A model generated the notes under the pieces. The model did not search any database, was not told the origin of the DNA, and was given only the letters and a program-made list of their open reading frames with translations. DNA of 64,000 bases, taken from NCBI GenBank assembly GCA_035610365.1, contig CM069432.1, forward strand, positions 224,896,532 through 224,960,531, written 5' to 3'. The DNA comes from Aquatica leii. Taxonomy: Eukaryota; Arthropoda; Insecta; Coleoptera; Lampyridae. This document shows positions 23,537 through 36,560 of the stretch, in pieces (the stretch's first letter is position 1; every line of letters begins with the position of its first letter). A program made the translations under genes and the position numbers.

Positions 23537-25257
23537 CCGGTCAAATTGATCGGCACGCTGAAATCGTGTTTTTCCTATATTATCTTTACATTAAAAAGTT
23601 ATATATTTTAATAATTACATCATTAGACTCTCCCTTCTAATATTTGTTTCAACAATCCCTTCCAGTTATTCCTAAAATAAATTTAAAAAAAAACAACCCG
23701 ACAAACTAACAGCATTTATTCAAATTAACATAATCGCATTACATTTATAAAATTAAAAATAAACGTATATAGAAAAACACATTTCTTGCACAAATGCCTA
23801 GAACATTGTGAGCAAACAGGTTTTTTGCAATTTATACACCTATTCGATGCTTTTATTTCGTTTTTAGCAGGACACAAATAACACGTCTTGCGCTACGGTA
23901 ATTTTCCTGTATCATTTTGTAATTTAGCTACAGGTACAAATTTATCAATTTTTAAAATTCTTCTAATAGTAAACCGAATTTCTGGTGGTGTACGGAGTTT
24001 TATCAAACGACGTTCCGTTTCTGGTTTTACTAATTGGAGGGCCAGTTGTTTTATGAAATTAATCCGTTTCAATGCCATTATTTTTAGATTCACTGTAAAG
24101 TATGAATGCATTTGTACTACTTATATTCAATATTTTGAAAAATATGGCCATAAGCCATCGTCTTATTCTTCGTCCTGAACAATAAATCGTGTATATCTCA
24201 TCCAGAGCATCAACTCCAACTTAGGTCAAATTGTAATACATAATAATTTCTGGTTTATTTGTAACGGGGTCAGTAACTTTTGAATGATGCATAGAACTTA
24301 CTAGCAAAGCTGCTTTACCTTTCTTAGAAATATATGAAACTAAATTGATACCTGACGTAAAGCTATACAAACTTGAAGCAATTTGTCTGTGTTTGCTAAG
24401 TTGAAATTCTGCTGAAATTACTCTATTATTATTTTTTATAGTGTCGACATAAGTAAGACCTGTCTCCAATAGACTGACAAGGTTTATTGATGAAAACCAA
24501 TTGTCGGCAGTTTATTGCGGTGAGTCATTTGAATTGGTTTTGAAAGTCGTATTACAGATTGAGTGGGTTTAGATAGCTGTTGCTCTTGTGGTAAAAGAGT
24601 TCGACAGTATGATTATTGCCCAGAACATATATAACCATTCAAAAAGTAATGAGTTTTGCTATCTGTAAGAGCCATTATTTTTATTCCATATTTACATGGT
24701 TTATTTGGCATGTTCATACAGAATTTACATCTACTACAAAAACTTACCAGCATTTCATCAATCGTTGCACCTTCTCTCACACTGTAAAGTTCCTAACAGT
24801 TTTTTTTACAAAAGATTCAAATATAAAGGGTATGGGAGCTGTAGAATCCAGTATTTTTTGTTCCTTTCTGCTTTCAGAATCGTCGAATCTTAGGGTACTA
24901 AGCAAAAAAAGGAAACGACATTTACTCATAACTTCTCGAAAAATGTCCCTTTCTGAACTATCATTTGCAAATATTGCATTTACATCTTCATGGTTTGATT
25001 TGAATGCAATAGAAAAATAAACTAATCCTAGAAAAGCTTTCAGTTTAATCATATCTAATACTTTTGGTTCTGGACGATTTTGTTTTTTGTACTTTTCTCT
25101 CTCTCTCTTTCTATTCGAGTCTAACCCAAAACTTAATATAAAATAATGTTGTTTATAAGTAAATTTCACATTTTTTTTTGAGTTGCACTTTCTAGTCTAG
25201 CAGGCCCTCGTAAACCAGGGCACTGAGATACTTACTGCGTCCGGTCAAATTGACTGG
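23537..25257 (-). mobile_element. piggyBac element, decayed
   Basis: Minus-strand piggyBac. The transposase occupies 23,770-25,169. Near both ends lies the near-palindrome CCGGTCAAATTGATCGG (23,537) / CCGGTCAAATTGACTGG (25,241), probably subterminal repeats. Exact TTAA borders were not resolved. Confidence 0.75.
23770..25169 (-). pseudogene. piggyBac transposase, frame-broken
   Basis: From the 5' side: KLKAFLGLVYFSIAFKSNHE and VMSKCRFLFLLSTLRFDD (entry to the catalytic core), then DEMLVSF (first catalytic Asp), MPNKPCKYGIKIMALTDSKT and HYFLNGYICSGQ, then DNWFSSINL (second Asp). These are followed by LLETGLTYVDTIKNNNRVIS, SYISKKGKAALLVSSMHHSK and KPEIIMYYNLT, and by FIKQLALQLVKPE. The chain closes with the zinc-binding tail CYLCPAKNEIKASNRCINCK and CSQCSRHLCKKC. 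The family cuts at TTAA and leaves no footprint. Stops and frameshifts near 24,220, 24,470 and 24,780 break it, and the segment carrying the third Asp (GGVD...D) is lost. The acidic N-terminus usual in the family is also absent. Confidence 0.88.
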
Positions 25258-25259
25258 CA

Positions 25260-28200
25260 GCAAACGAAATTGACAAATAACACGACTACACAACTGCGCG
25301 TATAATAATAGACTGACACTCAGCGTGTAAAAAAATAGGTTGGCAGATAAAAACGCTACTAGAAAATTAACCGCGCTATTTAAATTTCAAATAGTGCAAT
25401 GGTCAAATTGAAGACAGCAGCTATGAGTTAACTCGCAATTTCTTGAAAATAAATCGCAAATGTGAGAACTTACTGCTGTAATGATAAAGTTGCTGTTTAT
25501 TATATTAAATTTAATTACACACTGTAACAGAAATTTAATTTAAAAACAACAATGCAAATACAAATAGAATCATTTTGTAACGAAAATAGCAACCGTCAAT
25601 CTCAAATGCAAACAAAAAAGGAGGTGGAACTCAAAATATAACTGTGTCAAAAACGCAGACAAAAAATGCATCCTGAAGGTCGGGAAAAACTTTTTTTAAA
25701 AATTGTAATTCTTCAAAAAGAGATTAAATGTTTCAGAAACTGGTTTCGGTAGATTACGGTTTTATATTGCATTAACAACAAACATATCTACAGTTACATA
25801 GTCGAAGCTTTTAATTTCCAAAAACGCAAATAAAACCCATAATTTAAATGATACTAAACCTCAACAACTTATGCAAACACAATAATTAATGACGACTTCT
25901 TATACAGTAATTTGAATTATATTTGCTACTCTCCAGATTTCCTCTTAAAATAAACCATTTTCAAAACTTAAAAAATTATAAACATACTATACAACTACAG
26001 AGAGGTCAAGAAATAAAGAAAAAAACATTTTTTTTAGTATACCCATAACATGTGGACCACTGATAATCGAAATGATACCCCAAATTAGTCAAAAAACATC
26101 AGCATTTGATTTATAGGAAGTGCTCCAACATATACTAAATGAATTTTAGACTGAATTTTATAAAAAATGTGTTATTGGCACAGATGTTAAAATACCCTTA
26201 GTTATACATGATTTTGACTCTACAAAGAATACAACAATTGCACGCATACTTTACAAAAGGTGGAAGGATAGGATATACTTTCCTTTAAAGCTAGCCATTT
26301 CTCTCTTATAATATTTTATCAAAAAAAAAGTCATTTTCTTTTCATTTGTAAGTAAAAATAAAAAAAACACGATTTAGATGGCGTTAACTGATTTTGCTTC
26401 TGTAGATTCATAAGAATTATTTGATGTAATAAACAATATGATTAGGTAATTATCAGACTTAAATTAATTAACACAACAAATAATACAAATTAAAGCTTTG
26501 AAGAAGAAGTTTACAAAAAAAACATTTTAAATATCAAACTGATGGTTATGGACAATTAAAATTAATTTATTAAAATTTGCCAATATAAAGTTTTTAGGAT
26601 GGATCCATTTGATTATTTAATAAAGTATATTCGTATTTTATTTATAAGTTTTGTAATATAAATAAGTTTGTACGTAATTAAAAAACTCACATTTTTATTT
26701 AACTACTTTTTTACTATATTTTTACTACAATTCTTTGGCTAGTAGAATCCGAGATTCAAATGTACTCTGCGTTGTATCAAAATTAATATATCTCTTCTCA
26801 AATTTTTATAACCAATTTTCAATGTTCATGTTTATTTGACAAATACTTGCAGAAAACTTGATTATCTATGATTCAAAAAATTACGAGTAAATATGTTGCA
26901 ATTGCGACTTAATCTCTAACATTACGACTTAGTAATTTAACAATTGCAAGTTGATTTCTGGCAATTGCACGTTATTATCTGGCATTAAGGATTAAGAAAT
27001 TCCTTAGTTAAATCTTTAAAAGAAAGAAAACCTACTTAAACATTAAATTTTTGAATTTTAATTATTGTGCGGTTCTTGCTTTTTGAATTTTATAATTAAT
27101 AAAATACAAATATTAAAAATGAATTATGTAAAAAAACTTTTTACATTAAGTCGTAAGCTTTGTGTATTAATAATGATAATAAAACTGCTTTGACAGCTAA
27201 ATTTCTATAAGTCGACTTACTTTTAGTCATTATACTTTTTAAAAATTAGTATATTTTAAGTAAGTTGTTTATACTCTTTTAAATTACGACATAAAATTGA
27301 ATCTGAATGAAAATCACTAACACAATTTGTTTTAATAAAGAAATCGTTTTAATTTCAGTTTTGTGTATTAAACATGATCGACTTACGGAAATTAGTTGTT
27401 ACAGCAGAGGTTGTTACTGTTATCAATAAAAACAACATAAGAATATTAGTTTCTAAATTTGAGTTGTGTTAATTTCTGACCTAATTACGGTATTTTCTTC
27501 TTTGATAATAAAAACATTTTTACAACTGCATTTTACAGGTTAATTTAGTTTTTTTAGTTTATTAATGAGCTATTTCTATGCAACTCTATTTTTTTGCTTA
27601 TCTAAACAAACTTCGGGTTTTATTTATTATAAACACTAATTATGTCAAAATATTAATATCAATTTAGTTAGAAATGTGCGTGACATTAACTAGATGTGAC
27701 CGTCGTTCTTTTTCTGCGATAAAGTCTTGCAAGTACTCAAAAACACGCTCAGGTAATCAACAGATACTTAGTTTTGTTTATCCAAACAAATGACAAATTA
27801 ATATAAATACAATTATGGCTATGTTTATTGAATATTATTTTTTGATGCATTAGTTACTTTTTTTTCTAAATCCCAATAAGTATTAAAAATTTCGAGGATA
27901 ATTTTTTTAATCAATAATTGAACTACCAACATGCCTTGTCTAACTGATTGCAAATTTTTACTACTACTTCGACAAATTTTTATAAAATGATTTGTGTTTA
28001 AAACAACTAAATGTCAAGAAATAATTTTTTTATGTCCGGTGTCTTAAATTATTTCTCTAGAACATGATTACAACGCTGTTTTATATTAATAGAGTTTACA
28101 TAATGTCTTGTAACTTTTATTAATTAAATAAGTCAAATGTTACAAAATAATATAAAAATTTCAAACTAAGTCTTCATAGAGTAACTATTTGTAAATTATC

Positions 28201-29030
28201 CCCATCTCTTGAAACGACTGCAATAAATCTGCGTTCTTGTGGTTTATACGACAGTCCATTTACTATTACACATAATACCACAGAAACGATATTTATACGC
28301 ATTGCATGTTTTTTAGCATTTTGTTTTCTTTCTTATTTATTTTATTGTTTTAAAATTTATTTCTTTTTTATAGCATAAATATGTAAAAAAAAAAAATATT
28401 ACATACTACAGATCGTGACCATTAGGCAGTTCAAGTTTTATTACAAAAACCGTTTGCGGTTAGGGAAAATTAAGTATTACAAAAATTTAACTTTCACTTT
28501 AGTAATCAATAATAAAATCAATAAAGTTGCGGTTATCTGCTAAAGATACCCAAGCGAATGCTTTTAAACCAATTACTCTTCCCTTTAAACTATATTTTAT
28601 GCAGGTTTTGTGCTTTAATCGTATAAGTGGAATTTACGGTTTACTCTAGTGCAATTTAAAATGTTTCCTTAGAGTTTAAAATTAATTTAAAATTGTGTAT
28701 GTGTAAAATTGTTGTAAAAAAAGTTTCTTTACATTTGTAAATAACGTTATTAATAAATGTGTAATTTAATTTAATAATGATACCTTAAGGTTAAAAACGT
28801 AAAGTTTAATTGAATTATAATTGTCTATTTTATTTTAGTATTTTTTTGTATTAATGTTAAACTATTTAAAAATATTTTAAACAGAATTTAATTTGTCTAA
28901 TTGATACTATTTTGTTAATATAAGTACATTACAATTAAAATAATTATTAATTTTAAACTCGATTCATTTTAAATTAACTACACGATTACACAATTATTAT
29001 AAATGCAACTGGATTAACAGACCTATAAAT
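25260..29030. other. Long AT-rich stretch, nothing recognised
   Basis: About 3.8 kb with no exon, element end or transposon protein recognised on either strand. Near 26,880-27,000 short words (ATTGCGACTTA, ATTACGACTTAG, AATTGCAAGTTG, AATTGCACGTTA) recur as a weak diverged local repeat. Confidence 0.35.
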
Positions 29031-29034
29031 ACAT

Positions 29035-29240
29035 ATATAATGTATCTAATAAATGATGTTAGTAACGTAAAGGAAATATGATTCTATCTCATAGTATCAA
29101 TGTACTACGTTAAAATATATAATCTAAAAATTGCTATAAAGATAGAAACATTGAAAGCTGATGGTGATTCTAAATCAAATTCGTATGTTTTAAACATACC
29201 GCGGACAAAAACCACAACGTATACAATCAGTTTTCAACGT
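29035..29240 (+). repeat. Dispersed repeat R2, copy 3
   Basis: Shares AATGATGTTAGTAACGTAAA, the CTCATAGTATCAATGTACTA block and the ATACCGCGGACAAAAACCACAA block with 5,545-6,055 (there AATGATGTCAGTAACATAAA and ATACCGTGTGCAAAACTACAA). Non-coding. Confidence 0.55.
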
Positions 29241-29937
29241 TTCCATCACTCTAGACACAGATTACAATTCTAAATCACGTTTATTTAATTTTATTCTTTT
29301 ACTCTCTTACTAGTAAATCGCATATTACCCACTATTTTGGTTGCTAAGTAAATAAATCATAACAGATACTGACACGTAATTACTAGCACGTAATAAAGAA
29401 AATTACGCTTCAGTTCTATAAAAAAATGTAATTTTTCTCCAACCGCTACAAAAGTATGACATTTTTCTACTGTCAGGAGTCTCTAAAGTTGACGTTTTCC
29501 TTACTGAGAGAAAAAAATTGTATCTTAGCAACAGAAGTATTCACTTTTAATCCTAAGAGCTAAAGTTGTCACTTTTAATCCTAGTATTATAATCACAAAT
29601 AAACTCAATTATCAATATGGGAACTAATGTTTGACAAAGTGTCCATGATTACATCGATACTTAACTACTTTGTTTTATTGCCCCAATTATATTATTTTGT
29701 TATAATAAATTCAAAGCACAAATTAATAGTTAAATGATAAAACAATCCAACTTTTAATCCTAATAAAACATTATACTATTGTCACATTAGTCTTGTTAGT
29801 CAATTGCGTTGAGTAACCATGGATAGACGTTATTTTGACAAATTAAACTGATAATTTTTTACTGTATCAATTAACCAATAAAAAAATTTGATTGTATTGC
29901 ATTTTTTAAAATTCAACCAATCATCAACGGATTACAG

Positions 29938-29965
29938 CGATAACACCACGGGTGTGGTGTTATCG
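29938..29965. repeat. Perfect 12-bp hairpin
   Basis: CGATAACACCAC, a four-base loop GGGT, then GTGGTGTTATCG. A perfect 12-bp stem in otherwise AT-rich DNA. There is no T-run to suggest termination, and nothing coding lies beside it. Confidence 0.7.
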
Positions 29966-30164
29966 GGCAAAGCAGACATGATATATTCATATGTCAAATT
30001 AAATATCAGATAGTAAATCAATTCATAATAATCATACACAGATTTTCTGATATTTTTAACAAGAAAATTAACAAAATTCTTTTAGAAAATACACCAAAAA
30101 ACACAATTAATTTGTATTAATTAATTAAACAACATGAAAAGTAGTAAAAAATTATCTTACCGAA

Positions 30165-30335
30165 TACCCCTCAAGCATTGATAAATACTCAAAATTTTGT
30201 CGTTGAGAATGTTTCAAGCGTGTTTCTTTGAGGTAATATCACTCGGCCTTCGGCCTCGTGATATTACCAAGAAACACGCTTTCAACAATCTCTATGACAA
30301 AATTATCTCGGTATTATCAATGCTCTAGGGGTATT
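30165..30335. repeat. Imperfect palindrome with ~85-base arms
   Basis: Centre CTCGGCCTTCGGCCTCG near 30,247, flanked by GGTAATATCAC / GTGATATTACC, then TTTCAAGCGTGTTTCTTTG / AAGAAACACGCTTTCAAC, then ATTTTGTCGTTGAGA / TCTCTATGACAAAATT, and outermost ACCCCTCAAGCATTGATAA / TTATCAATGCTCTAGGGGT. Probably a small fold-back MITE that landed in the left arm of the larger inverted repeat. Confidence 0.75.
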
Positions 30336-30876
30336 ATAGCTGATAAATATTACATTTATGCTTTTTATTTTTATCAATAAAAGTGTACGTAGAAAAATTA
30401 TTATTATTATTTGCGAGTAAAAAAGCTGGTAATTTTACAAGCATGTAGGGGAAGATAGGGACACTTCGTACAGTTTTTACATTTTATTGTTTTTCATTTT
30501 GACTAGTATATTTATCTGAGATGAATATAAAAAATTGTCATGTGAGTATATTACAATTATGACTAAGACTCAACCTGGAATTTGTACGAATTTGTCCCAC
30601 ATGTGGGGTACTTTCATACGCTATTGGGGGTACTTTCAGACGCTATGGGATAGTTTCTTAGGAGCGATCAAATCTGCAAATAGAATCAAAATTCATTTAT
30701 TTTGCAATAAAATCAAATACATAAAATTAACAAAAATAAAAGACTTCTCTTCTAGTCAACAAAAATTAAATGACTTTCTCTTCTAAAATTAAGAGATCAA
30801 TTATATTTTTTATAATCTTTGGTGCAGATTAGCACAACAAACAGTTTGCTGTCAAGTAACGAGATGAGGATACTAC

Positions 30877-33800
30877 TGAACATTAAACTTAGACAAATTG
30901 ACTGAGAAAGTGAATAGTTTGGAAGTTCTAGATATGCAAACTGATGGTGGCTTAGGGTCAAGCAGAATCATTTCCATGTCAGTGATATAAACAGTATGAA
31001 TGTCTTCAACATTTGTGAAATCGAATGTCCATTATTATCTTAGTATCTTTCTTATATAAAAGACTTTAAATTTGGTTCGACTATAGTGACTCCTAACATT
31101 TCCTACATAATAAACAACAAACTTTTGTAACGTTTAAATTCGTAAATGGGCATTAATTTGCCTGATGGTTAGGCAACCCTGCCTTTACCCGTGTGAGATA
31201 TCTGACCTCGAACTATATTCTTCGATTTATGCACGTAGAGGGCTCGGGAGTAGTTGGCCATCTACGGATTTCCGTTTATTTAGTGGTACGAGTTTGTGAT
31301 GGATGTGGCGGAGACGGATTGGTAAGAAAATGAGGTTTTCCCTCATCGATCATCATCTGTTAGAATTTATTTTAGAAATTCTTAATAAATCCGCTCGAAT
31401 GTCGCATTCGTAGAACGAAATATCTAAATATTTCTAACCAAAGTCATAGAGTAGGTTAGTATTCGCACGTGGTTGATGATGGAGACGTACCAACTAATGT
31501 TCGCTGTTTTAGCTTTCTTTCTGGGTTTTGTTTTCTGTTTGGCTTCTTACAAACTGACGGAATCGTTAACTGTACTTATGAAGTAACGGAAGCGCAATCT
31601 TTGTATGGGATGTAAGTCGACCGATAGCGTTCTATTGCATCTTGGGGAGTTTGCCGAGGGTTAGCAACGTGGTGTAACCGGTGAATGGCTATTTCTATAA
31701 GTAACTTCTGACCGGAAAGGTATTTATGCTTCTATATAAGTTATTACGCATAAAGCAGGGAATACCGCGCGACCTCAACCCTCATTCGTCCACGCGCTTC
31801 GGGGTCTCGACTTCTGCTTGCGCTCAACGACATCGTATAATAAATTGTATAAATAACGTTACAGTTAAGTGAAATGTAGTAAGAACTGACTTCGAAATTT
31901 TGTGTAATTCCTTCCTAAACATTTGTCCTTTTGTTAATACGCTACGCCTACTTAATCTATTTGTTTTGTTTATTTACTATCAATAAAATAAAAACAAACT
32001 TCAATCAGTAATGTGCGGGAATCTGTAACTATCAGAGATTTGGAAGCTCGAAACGAATTGTTCTGTCGTAAAATGAATGATTGACGAAATGTCTACCGGT
32101 CGTGAACTTGACATCAAGGACTGCGGTCGGTGTTGTTTTTTTAATTTTCACTTGCGGTCACGAGTGTATTTGCTACCGTTTATTGTAATTGCGGCAGCGT
32201 AATTTAATTTAGTAAAAGCTTTTGCCTTCAGAGTCTATTTTAGACCTGCGTTAACACTGTGATTTAATTGTTGTATATGTAATTTGTACCAGTGGCTTAA
32301 CAGTCGATTTTCCTCTTTCCTTTTTTTTTCAAGGAACTTCTCTTAATATAGATATAATAAATGATTATTATTAATTCTGGGTATCTTTCTTTTGGGGGAG
32401 TTCGAGTCTAGGATTCTCCTGCTCAGACTTACTACGTTCGACTAAATTTCGAGAAGAGGTGGCGCACTCGGGCATTTCGCTTACCAAAGAATATTCTTTT
32501 CACTTCAATTTTCTTTTACCCGACGACCATCTGCGGTGAGACTAGCCAAAAGGTAAGCGTGACATCTTAGTAATTTAATTTTTTTTCTTTCTTTTTCTCC
32601 ACCTCCCCCATTGGAACGTGGCACTTTTTCTTCGGAAACTTGACCAAAATAAAAGAATTGTCTTTAATGTTGTCTGGTATCATCTCAATTGTGTCCATAT
32701 CTAATTTTTTACAATCAGTTTCATTTTCATCTATGATGGAAGTTGAACTCTCGTGTAGACTTATATCTGATCCTTCATATTCTAATGCATCACTCTCTTT
32801 GTTTTAAGTTTTCTTGTTCTTTGTTTTTAAATTTAAATCCACTAAAATATGTTTTATTTGCTCGGCCTTAGCTCTTCTTTCCTGTTCTAGCTTCTTCAAT
32901 TGTTTTTGTTTGTATTTGTCTTTAATTTGTTTTTTAGGAGTGTCCGTATAAATGCGCGATTTTCCTGGCCGTCTTTCTTTGTTTGTTTTTTCATTTCTTA
33001 CAGCGGTTGGATACGGTCAAATTGCCTCCGGTGTTAAAAGAGTTTTCCGTGTTACGATTTGGACTGGTGGATTATCTAAAGCTTCTGGTTCGCAGGAATT
33101 TGTGTCAGATTTTTGCAGTTGACAGATAGCAGGTGTAGTTGGTGAATTATATGTTTGGGAACGGAACCTTCTTGCGGAACGTTCTTGCGGAACCTCCAAA
33201 AAATCCTGTGTTGCAGAAGTTGAGGGCTGGTAGAGATCGTCGACAATTAGCTGCGTTGTAGGTGACGACAAATCAAAATTGTTTGATGTATACACCTCAG
33301 TTGAAGCAAAATCTTCATCACTAAAAGCTAATTCATTAAGGGGCCATATTCCGAGTCTGCTGAATCCACTTGTGATACTTTTTGCCGTAAATAAATCGAG
33401 AAATGCAATTTTCACTAGTTTGGGAATATTGTAGATGCTCAGTGCTTTGCCAGGATTCATAATATTCCAATTATTAAAGGCAGTTTTGAGTTTCAATTTA
33501 AATGGTCCAAAGACTCTAACATCGAGTAGCTGCAAACGATGAGATGTCTGTGGTAGAAAAGATAGGTAAATTATGCCATTATCATTAGCTTTGTTGATAG
33601 CTTTCAGGGTAATATGGCTTTCGTGATTGTCACACAATAACAATATGGGGTTACTTTTGGTGCAGAGTGTGTGCTTCAGGATATGTTTCAAAACAGAGAT
33701 AAATATATATCACCACTTATCCATCCGCTTTTATTTGCAACCCCAAGACTGCCGTTGCACCTTCGAGAAAATTATCTTTATAATACACGCCTGGAAACAC

Positions 33801-34430
33801 AAAGAGGGGAGGGATGGCATTTCTACTGGCCAATATGATACCACCAAAAGTCATAAATTCGCTTCTTTATGCAGATACTATTTGTCCGACTTGTTTTTCA
33901 CTTTTTGGAGACAAAAATTTGGTAGTAGCTAGAACAGTGAACACTCCTAATTCCTCAAAATTAAAAATTCTGTCAGCAGAGAAGTATTTCAATTCAAAAC
34001 TGCCTTCAAGTTACTGAAAAACTCAGTAACCGCGGTTTTATTGAAAGCAATAGACCTGGCCGCGCTAGTGTTTTTGGGTTTTCGTAAACTGAGGTCCAGG
34101 TTTCTTTTGCGGAATCCATACATCCAGTCTTTCTCAGCATTTTATTTTGCTGGGTATTTCAAACTAAAAAATTAAACAATATATTTATTTAACAACTTCT
34201 TTTCTTTGACAGAAAAAACTTGGACGCTTGGGTATTTTGAATAAAAAGTACCTGCGGTTGCTAGAAGCTACATCATTATTCCTGTCCTTACATTTTTTTA
34301 CTCTGCTTTCTAGTGTAGACAGTTTTAAGCTATACTTATCCGCAGTTTTTCTCTATGATAATACGCCTCGTACCACATTCTGTATTGTTGACTCCATAGA
34401 CTCTTCATCCACTGCCTGGCTACGTGACAT
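30877..34430 (-). pseudogene. pogo-type (DDE_1) transposase split by solo LTR
   Basis: Starts at 34,430 with MSRSQAVDEESMESTIQNVV, the N-terminal helix-turn-helix region. It continues through TSAARSIAFNKTAVTEFFS, LGVFTVLATTKFLSPKSEKQ and IPPLFVFPGVYYKDNF. The DDE core follows: ILLLCDNHESHI (second Asp), then LQLLDVRVFGPFK (third Asp), NPGKALSIYN and SGFSRLGIWPLNELAF. The first Asp motif (normally VDETG) reads FEELG, so the catalytic Asp is lost. A TGA at 33,017 interrupts the C-terminal tail, which continues in frame (KTNKERRPGKSRIYTDTPKK) to LVKFPKKK. There the LTR interrupts, and the chain resumes at 31,125 with FVVYYVGNVRSHYS and FTNVEDIHTVYITDMEMILL. Related to pogo/Tigger/CENP-B-like transposases. 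Several frameshifts; dead. Confidence 0.85.
31126..32623 (+). mobile_element. Solo LTR inside pogo transposase
   Basis: Begins TGTAACGTTTAAATTCG and ends GGAACGTGGCA (TG...CA), with CTTT on both sides (31,122-31,125 and 32,624-32,627), a 4-bp target duplication. Removing the LTR and one CTTT restores the pogo reading frame (PKKK to FVVYY). It is GC-richer than the surroundings. In plus orientation it has a TATA box (TATATAAG near 31,733) with a CpG-rich start region about 30 bases downstream, and AATAAA-type signals further on; that orientation is inferred. No retrotransposon genes remain, so this is the product of LTR-LTR recombination. Family unknown; Ty3/Gypsy is likely from the 4-bp duplication. 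Confidence 0.85.
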
Positions 34431-35184
34431 CTTTGGTTTATAAATTCGTACCATATTTTCTGTAAAAAAACAATATTAAGTAGGTATTATAGATATACTT
34501 ACATTTAATACATCTGGTATAAGGCAATGAAAACAATATTGACTTGCGTCAAGGTTTGTCGTTAATAGGATACGAAAGTAACTATTAGCAGATTAATACT
34601 AGTTTAGTTGGGACACCTTCATACGCGTACGAGTTTGCCCCACCTGGTTCTGTCCGAAAGTGCTCCTTTAACCAAATAATAATAAAGTATAACGTCTTTT
34701 AATATTGATATGCAAACCAAATAAATTAGTTATTAAAAAAATATCTTTAGGATATTTAGTAGTTACTATAAAAATACCGTGTACAAAAACTTAATATATC
34801 TAGTGTAATAATTAACGTAAGCATTAATGAACGCGTCTTTTCGTTTGTGTTTTATAACTACTGTACAAATGTGTCCCGCGTATGAAGGGTCCCTACCTTC
34901 CCCTAATAAGTTTATACAGCTCTAGTTGTGTTGTGTACTATATTTTTTCTTTAAAAACTCTTTCATTCATAAAAATAAAAAGCATAAATGTAACATTTAT
35001 TAATTTAATTTGTTAAAATGGCATCTACTAATTCGTTTCCACGGTTACTTAACGCAATTGACTAACAAGGCTAATGTGACCAATTACATTTTTTGTAGAA
35101 CTGAAACATAATTTTTTTTATTGTTTTTAACTGTTATATGTTTTAATTTTTTGCTATTGTAAATTGTCTTTGACAGTTTTTGCG

Positions 35185-35283
35185 CACTTGTCAACATAAA
35201 CGTCAAATTATTTAAAAAAAAATTTGAGAGTTCTTTTTAACACGCTTTTATTAGTTCGGGATGTATGTATGTATCTATGTATG

Positions 35284-35314
<31 letters not shown>

Positions 35315-36560
35315 CGGAATCTTTGAGCTTAATTTTCAGCGGTTTCTAGGTGTTTGATTAACTTGAAACTTTGCATGCGTTTCACGGACCGATGACAATG
35401 CAATAATCCATTAAAAAGTTTTTATTGTCCTAATTAGGATCGTCAGGATTAATTGATTTCTTTAGGGATCCTCTGCATGAGAGTGACAAAGACAGAGCGC
35501 GTGAACTGCGCAGGCGTGCATCTCGACAAAGCCTATCGCGTTTAAATCTTCCCAGTGTATTTCACTATTACCACTTCGTGTCGGAGCAGGTAATTTGCGC
35601 GCCCGCTGCCTGCCTTGGATGTGATAGCTGTTTCTCAGGTTCCCTCCCCGAGAAATAAGGTCTTACTGTCGATAACTACTGTTTCCAATACGTTTTTAGT
35701 TTGTAAGATATTTCATAATCACATGTCCGCAAAAATTGATTATTGATAAATCGAATAAAAATACGGAAAATAAGTGATAGCTTAGAAAATTGAAAAAACA
35801 CGCTTTTATAGGTACCCGAACTAAAAAATAGAAAATAAATAAAAGTTTAAAAAAACTAAAAAAACACGCTTTTATAAATAACCGAACTAAAAAGAAGAAA
35901 ATAATTTATAATTACAAACAAAATTATTAAATTCAGAGCAATAATATATAATTATAAACAAAATCACTACATTCAGAGTTAAAAGCGTGGGGTGCGTCTA
36001 TAATCATTGTTACAATTATTCTAAAGGCAGCTATCAATAAGGGGAGAGTTATGAAAATATAGAAAAATTCTACAAATAACTGTTTCACTGTATAATGTCT
36101 CGCCAAGTACACGTTAAACTATTGTTACAAACAATGATAAATTTATTTCTGTGAACACAAAATATAAAAAAAAGCTCTGATCTTTACAAAAAAATTATTA
36201 GATTTAACAAAAACAGTGCAGCTGTAGAATATCTCGTCACGTATGTATTCAAACGTCGTGTTTAGTGACAGTATTATGTATATCAGTCAAATGACAAATT
36301 GACAGCAATAGTCGAACTGAATACATGTTAAAACAATGATTGATATAATTAATTACAAAAAAAAAGAAATAACAGATACTTGGCGCGAAAGACTACCGTG
36401 TATCCGGATGCACCCCACGCTTTTAACTCTGAATTTAGTGTTTTTGTTTATAATTATATATTATTGCTCTGAATTTAATAATCTTGTTTGTAATTATAAA
36501 TTATTTTCTTCTTTTTAGTTCGGTTATTTATAAAAGCGTGTTTTTAGTTTTTAAACTTTT
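35185..36560. mobile_element. Non-autonomous element with inner inverted repeats and ATGT microsatellite
   Basis: Two near-identical inverted segments, about 35,855-35,998 and 36,405-36,550, share AACACGCTTTTATAAATAAC, CGAACTAAAAAGAAGAAAAT and GAGTTAAAAGCGTGGGGTGC. Further partial copies of AACACGCTTTTAT...CGAACTAAAAA lie near 35,800, and AACACGCTTTTATTAGTTCG lies at 35,240 just before the (ATGT)n tract. No gene inside. The motif-plus-microsatellite layout resembles non-autonomous rolling-circle (Helitron-like) elements of insects, but I could not find diagnostic ends. Confidence 0.6.
35261..35313 (+). repeat. (ATGT)n microsatellite
   Basis: About 13 units of ATGT/GTAT with one ATCT variant, followed by AACGGAATCTTTGAGC, itself part of the repeat around it. 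Confidence 0.95.

Larger units (their letters stand above)
30448..34903 (-). mobile_element. pogo-family transposon carrying a solo LTR
   Basis: Ends are GGGGAAGATAGGGACACTTC on the left and, inverted, GGGGAAGGTAGGGACCCTTC on the right, each flanked by TA (30,446-30,447 and 34,904-34,905), the usual duplication for pogo elements. Length 4,456 bp including a 1,498-bp solo LTR and one CTTT duplication, so about 2.95 kb before that insertion. The single gene runs on the minus strand. Confidence 0.88.

Noticed and set aside
24616..25020. 134-codon plus-strand frame
   Set aside because: It is the antisense of the piggyBac transposase on the minus strand, whose residues match a known family.
30535..30786. 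83-codon plus-strand frame at the pogo left end
   Set aside because: Covers the TIR and 3' UTR of the minus-strand pogo gene; no motif.
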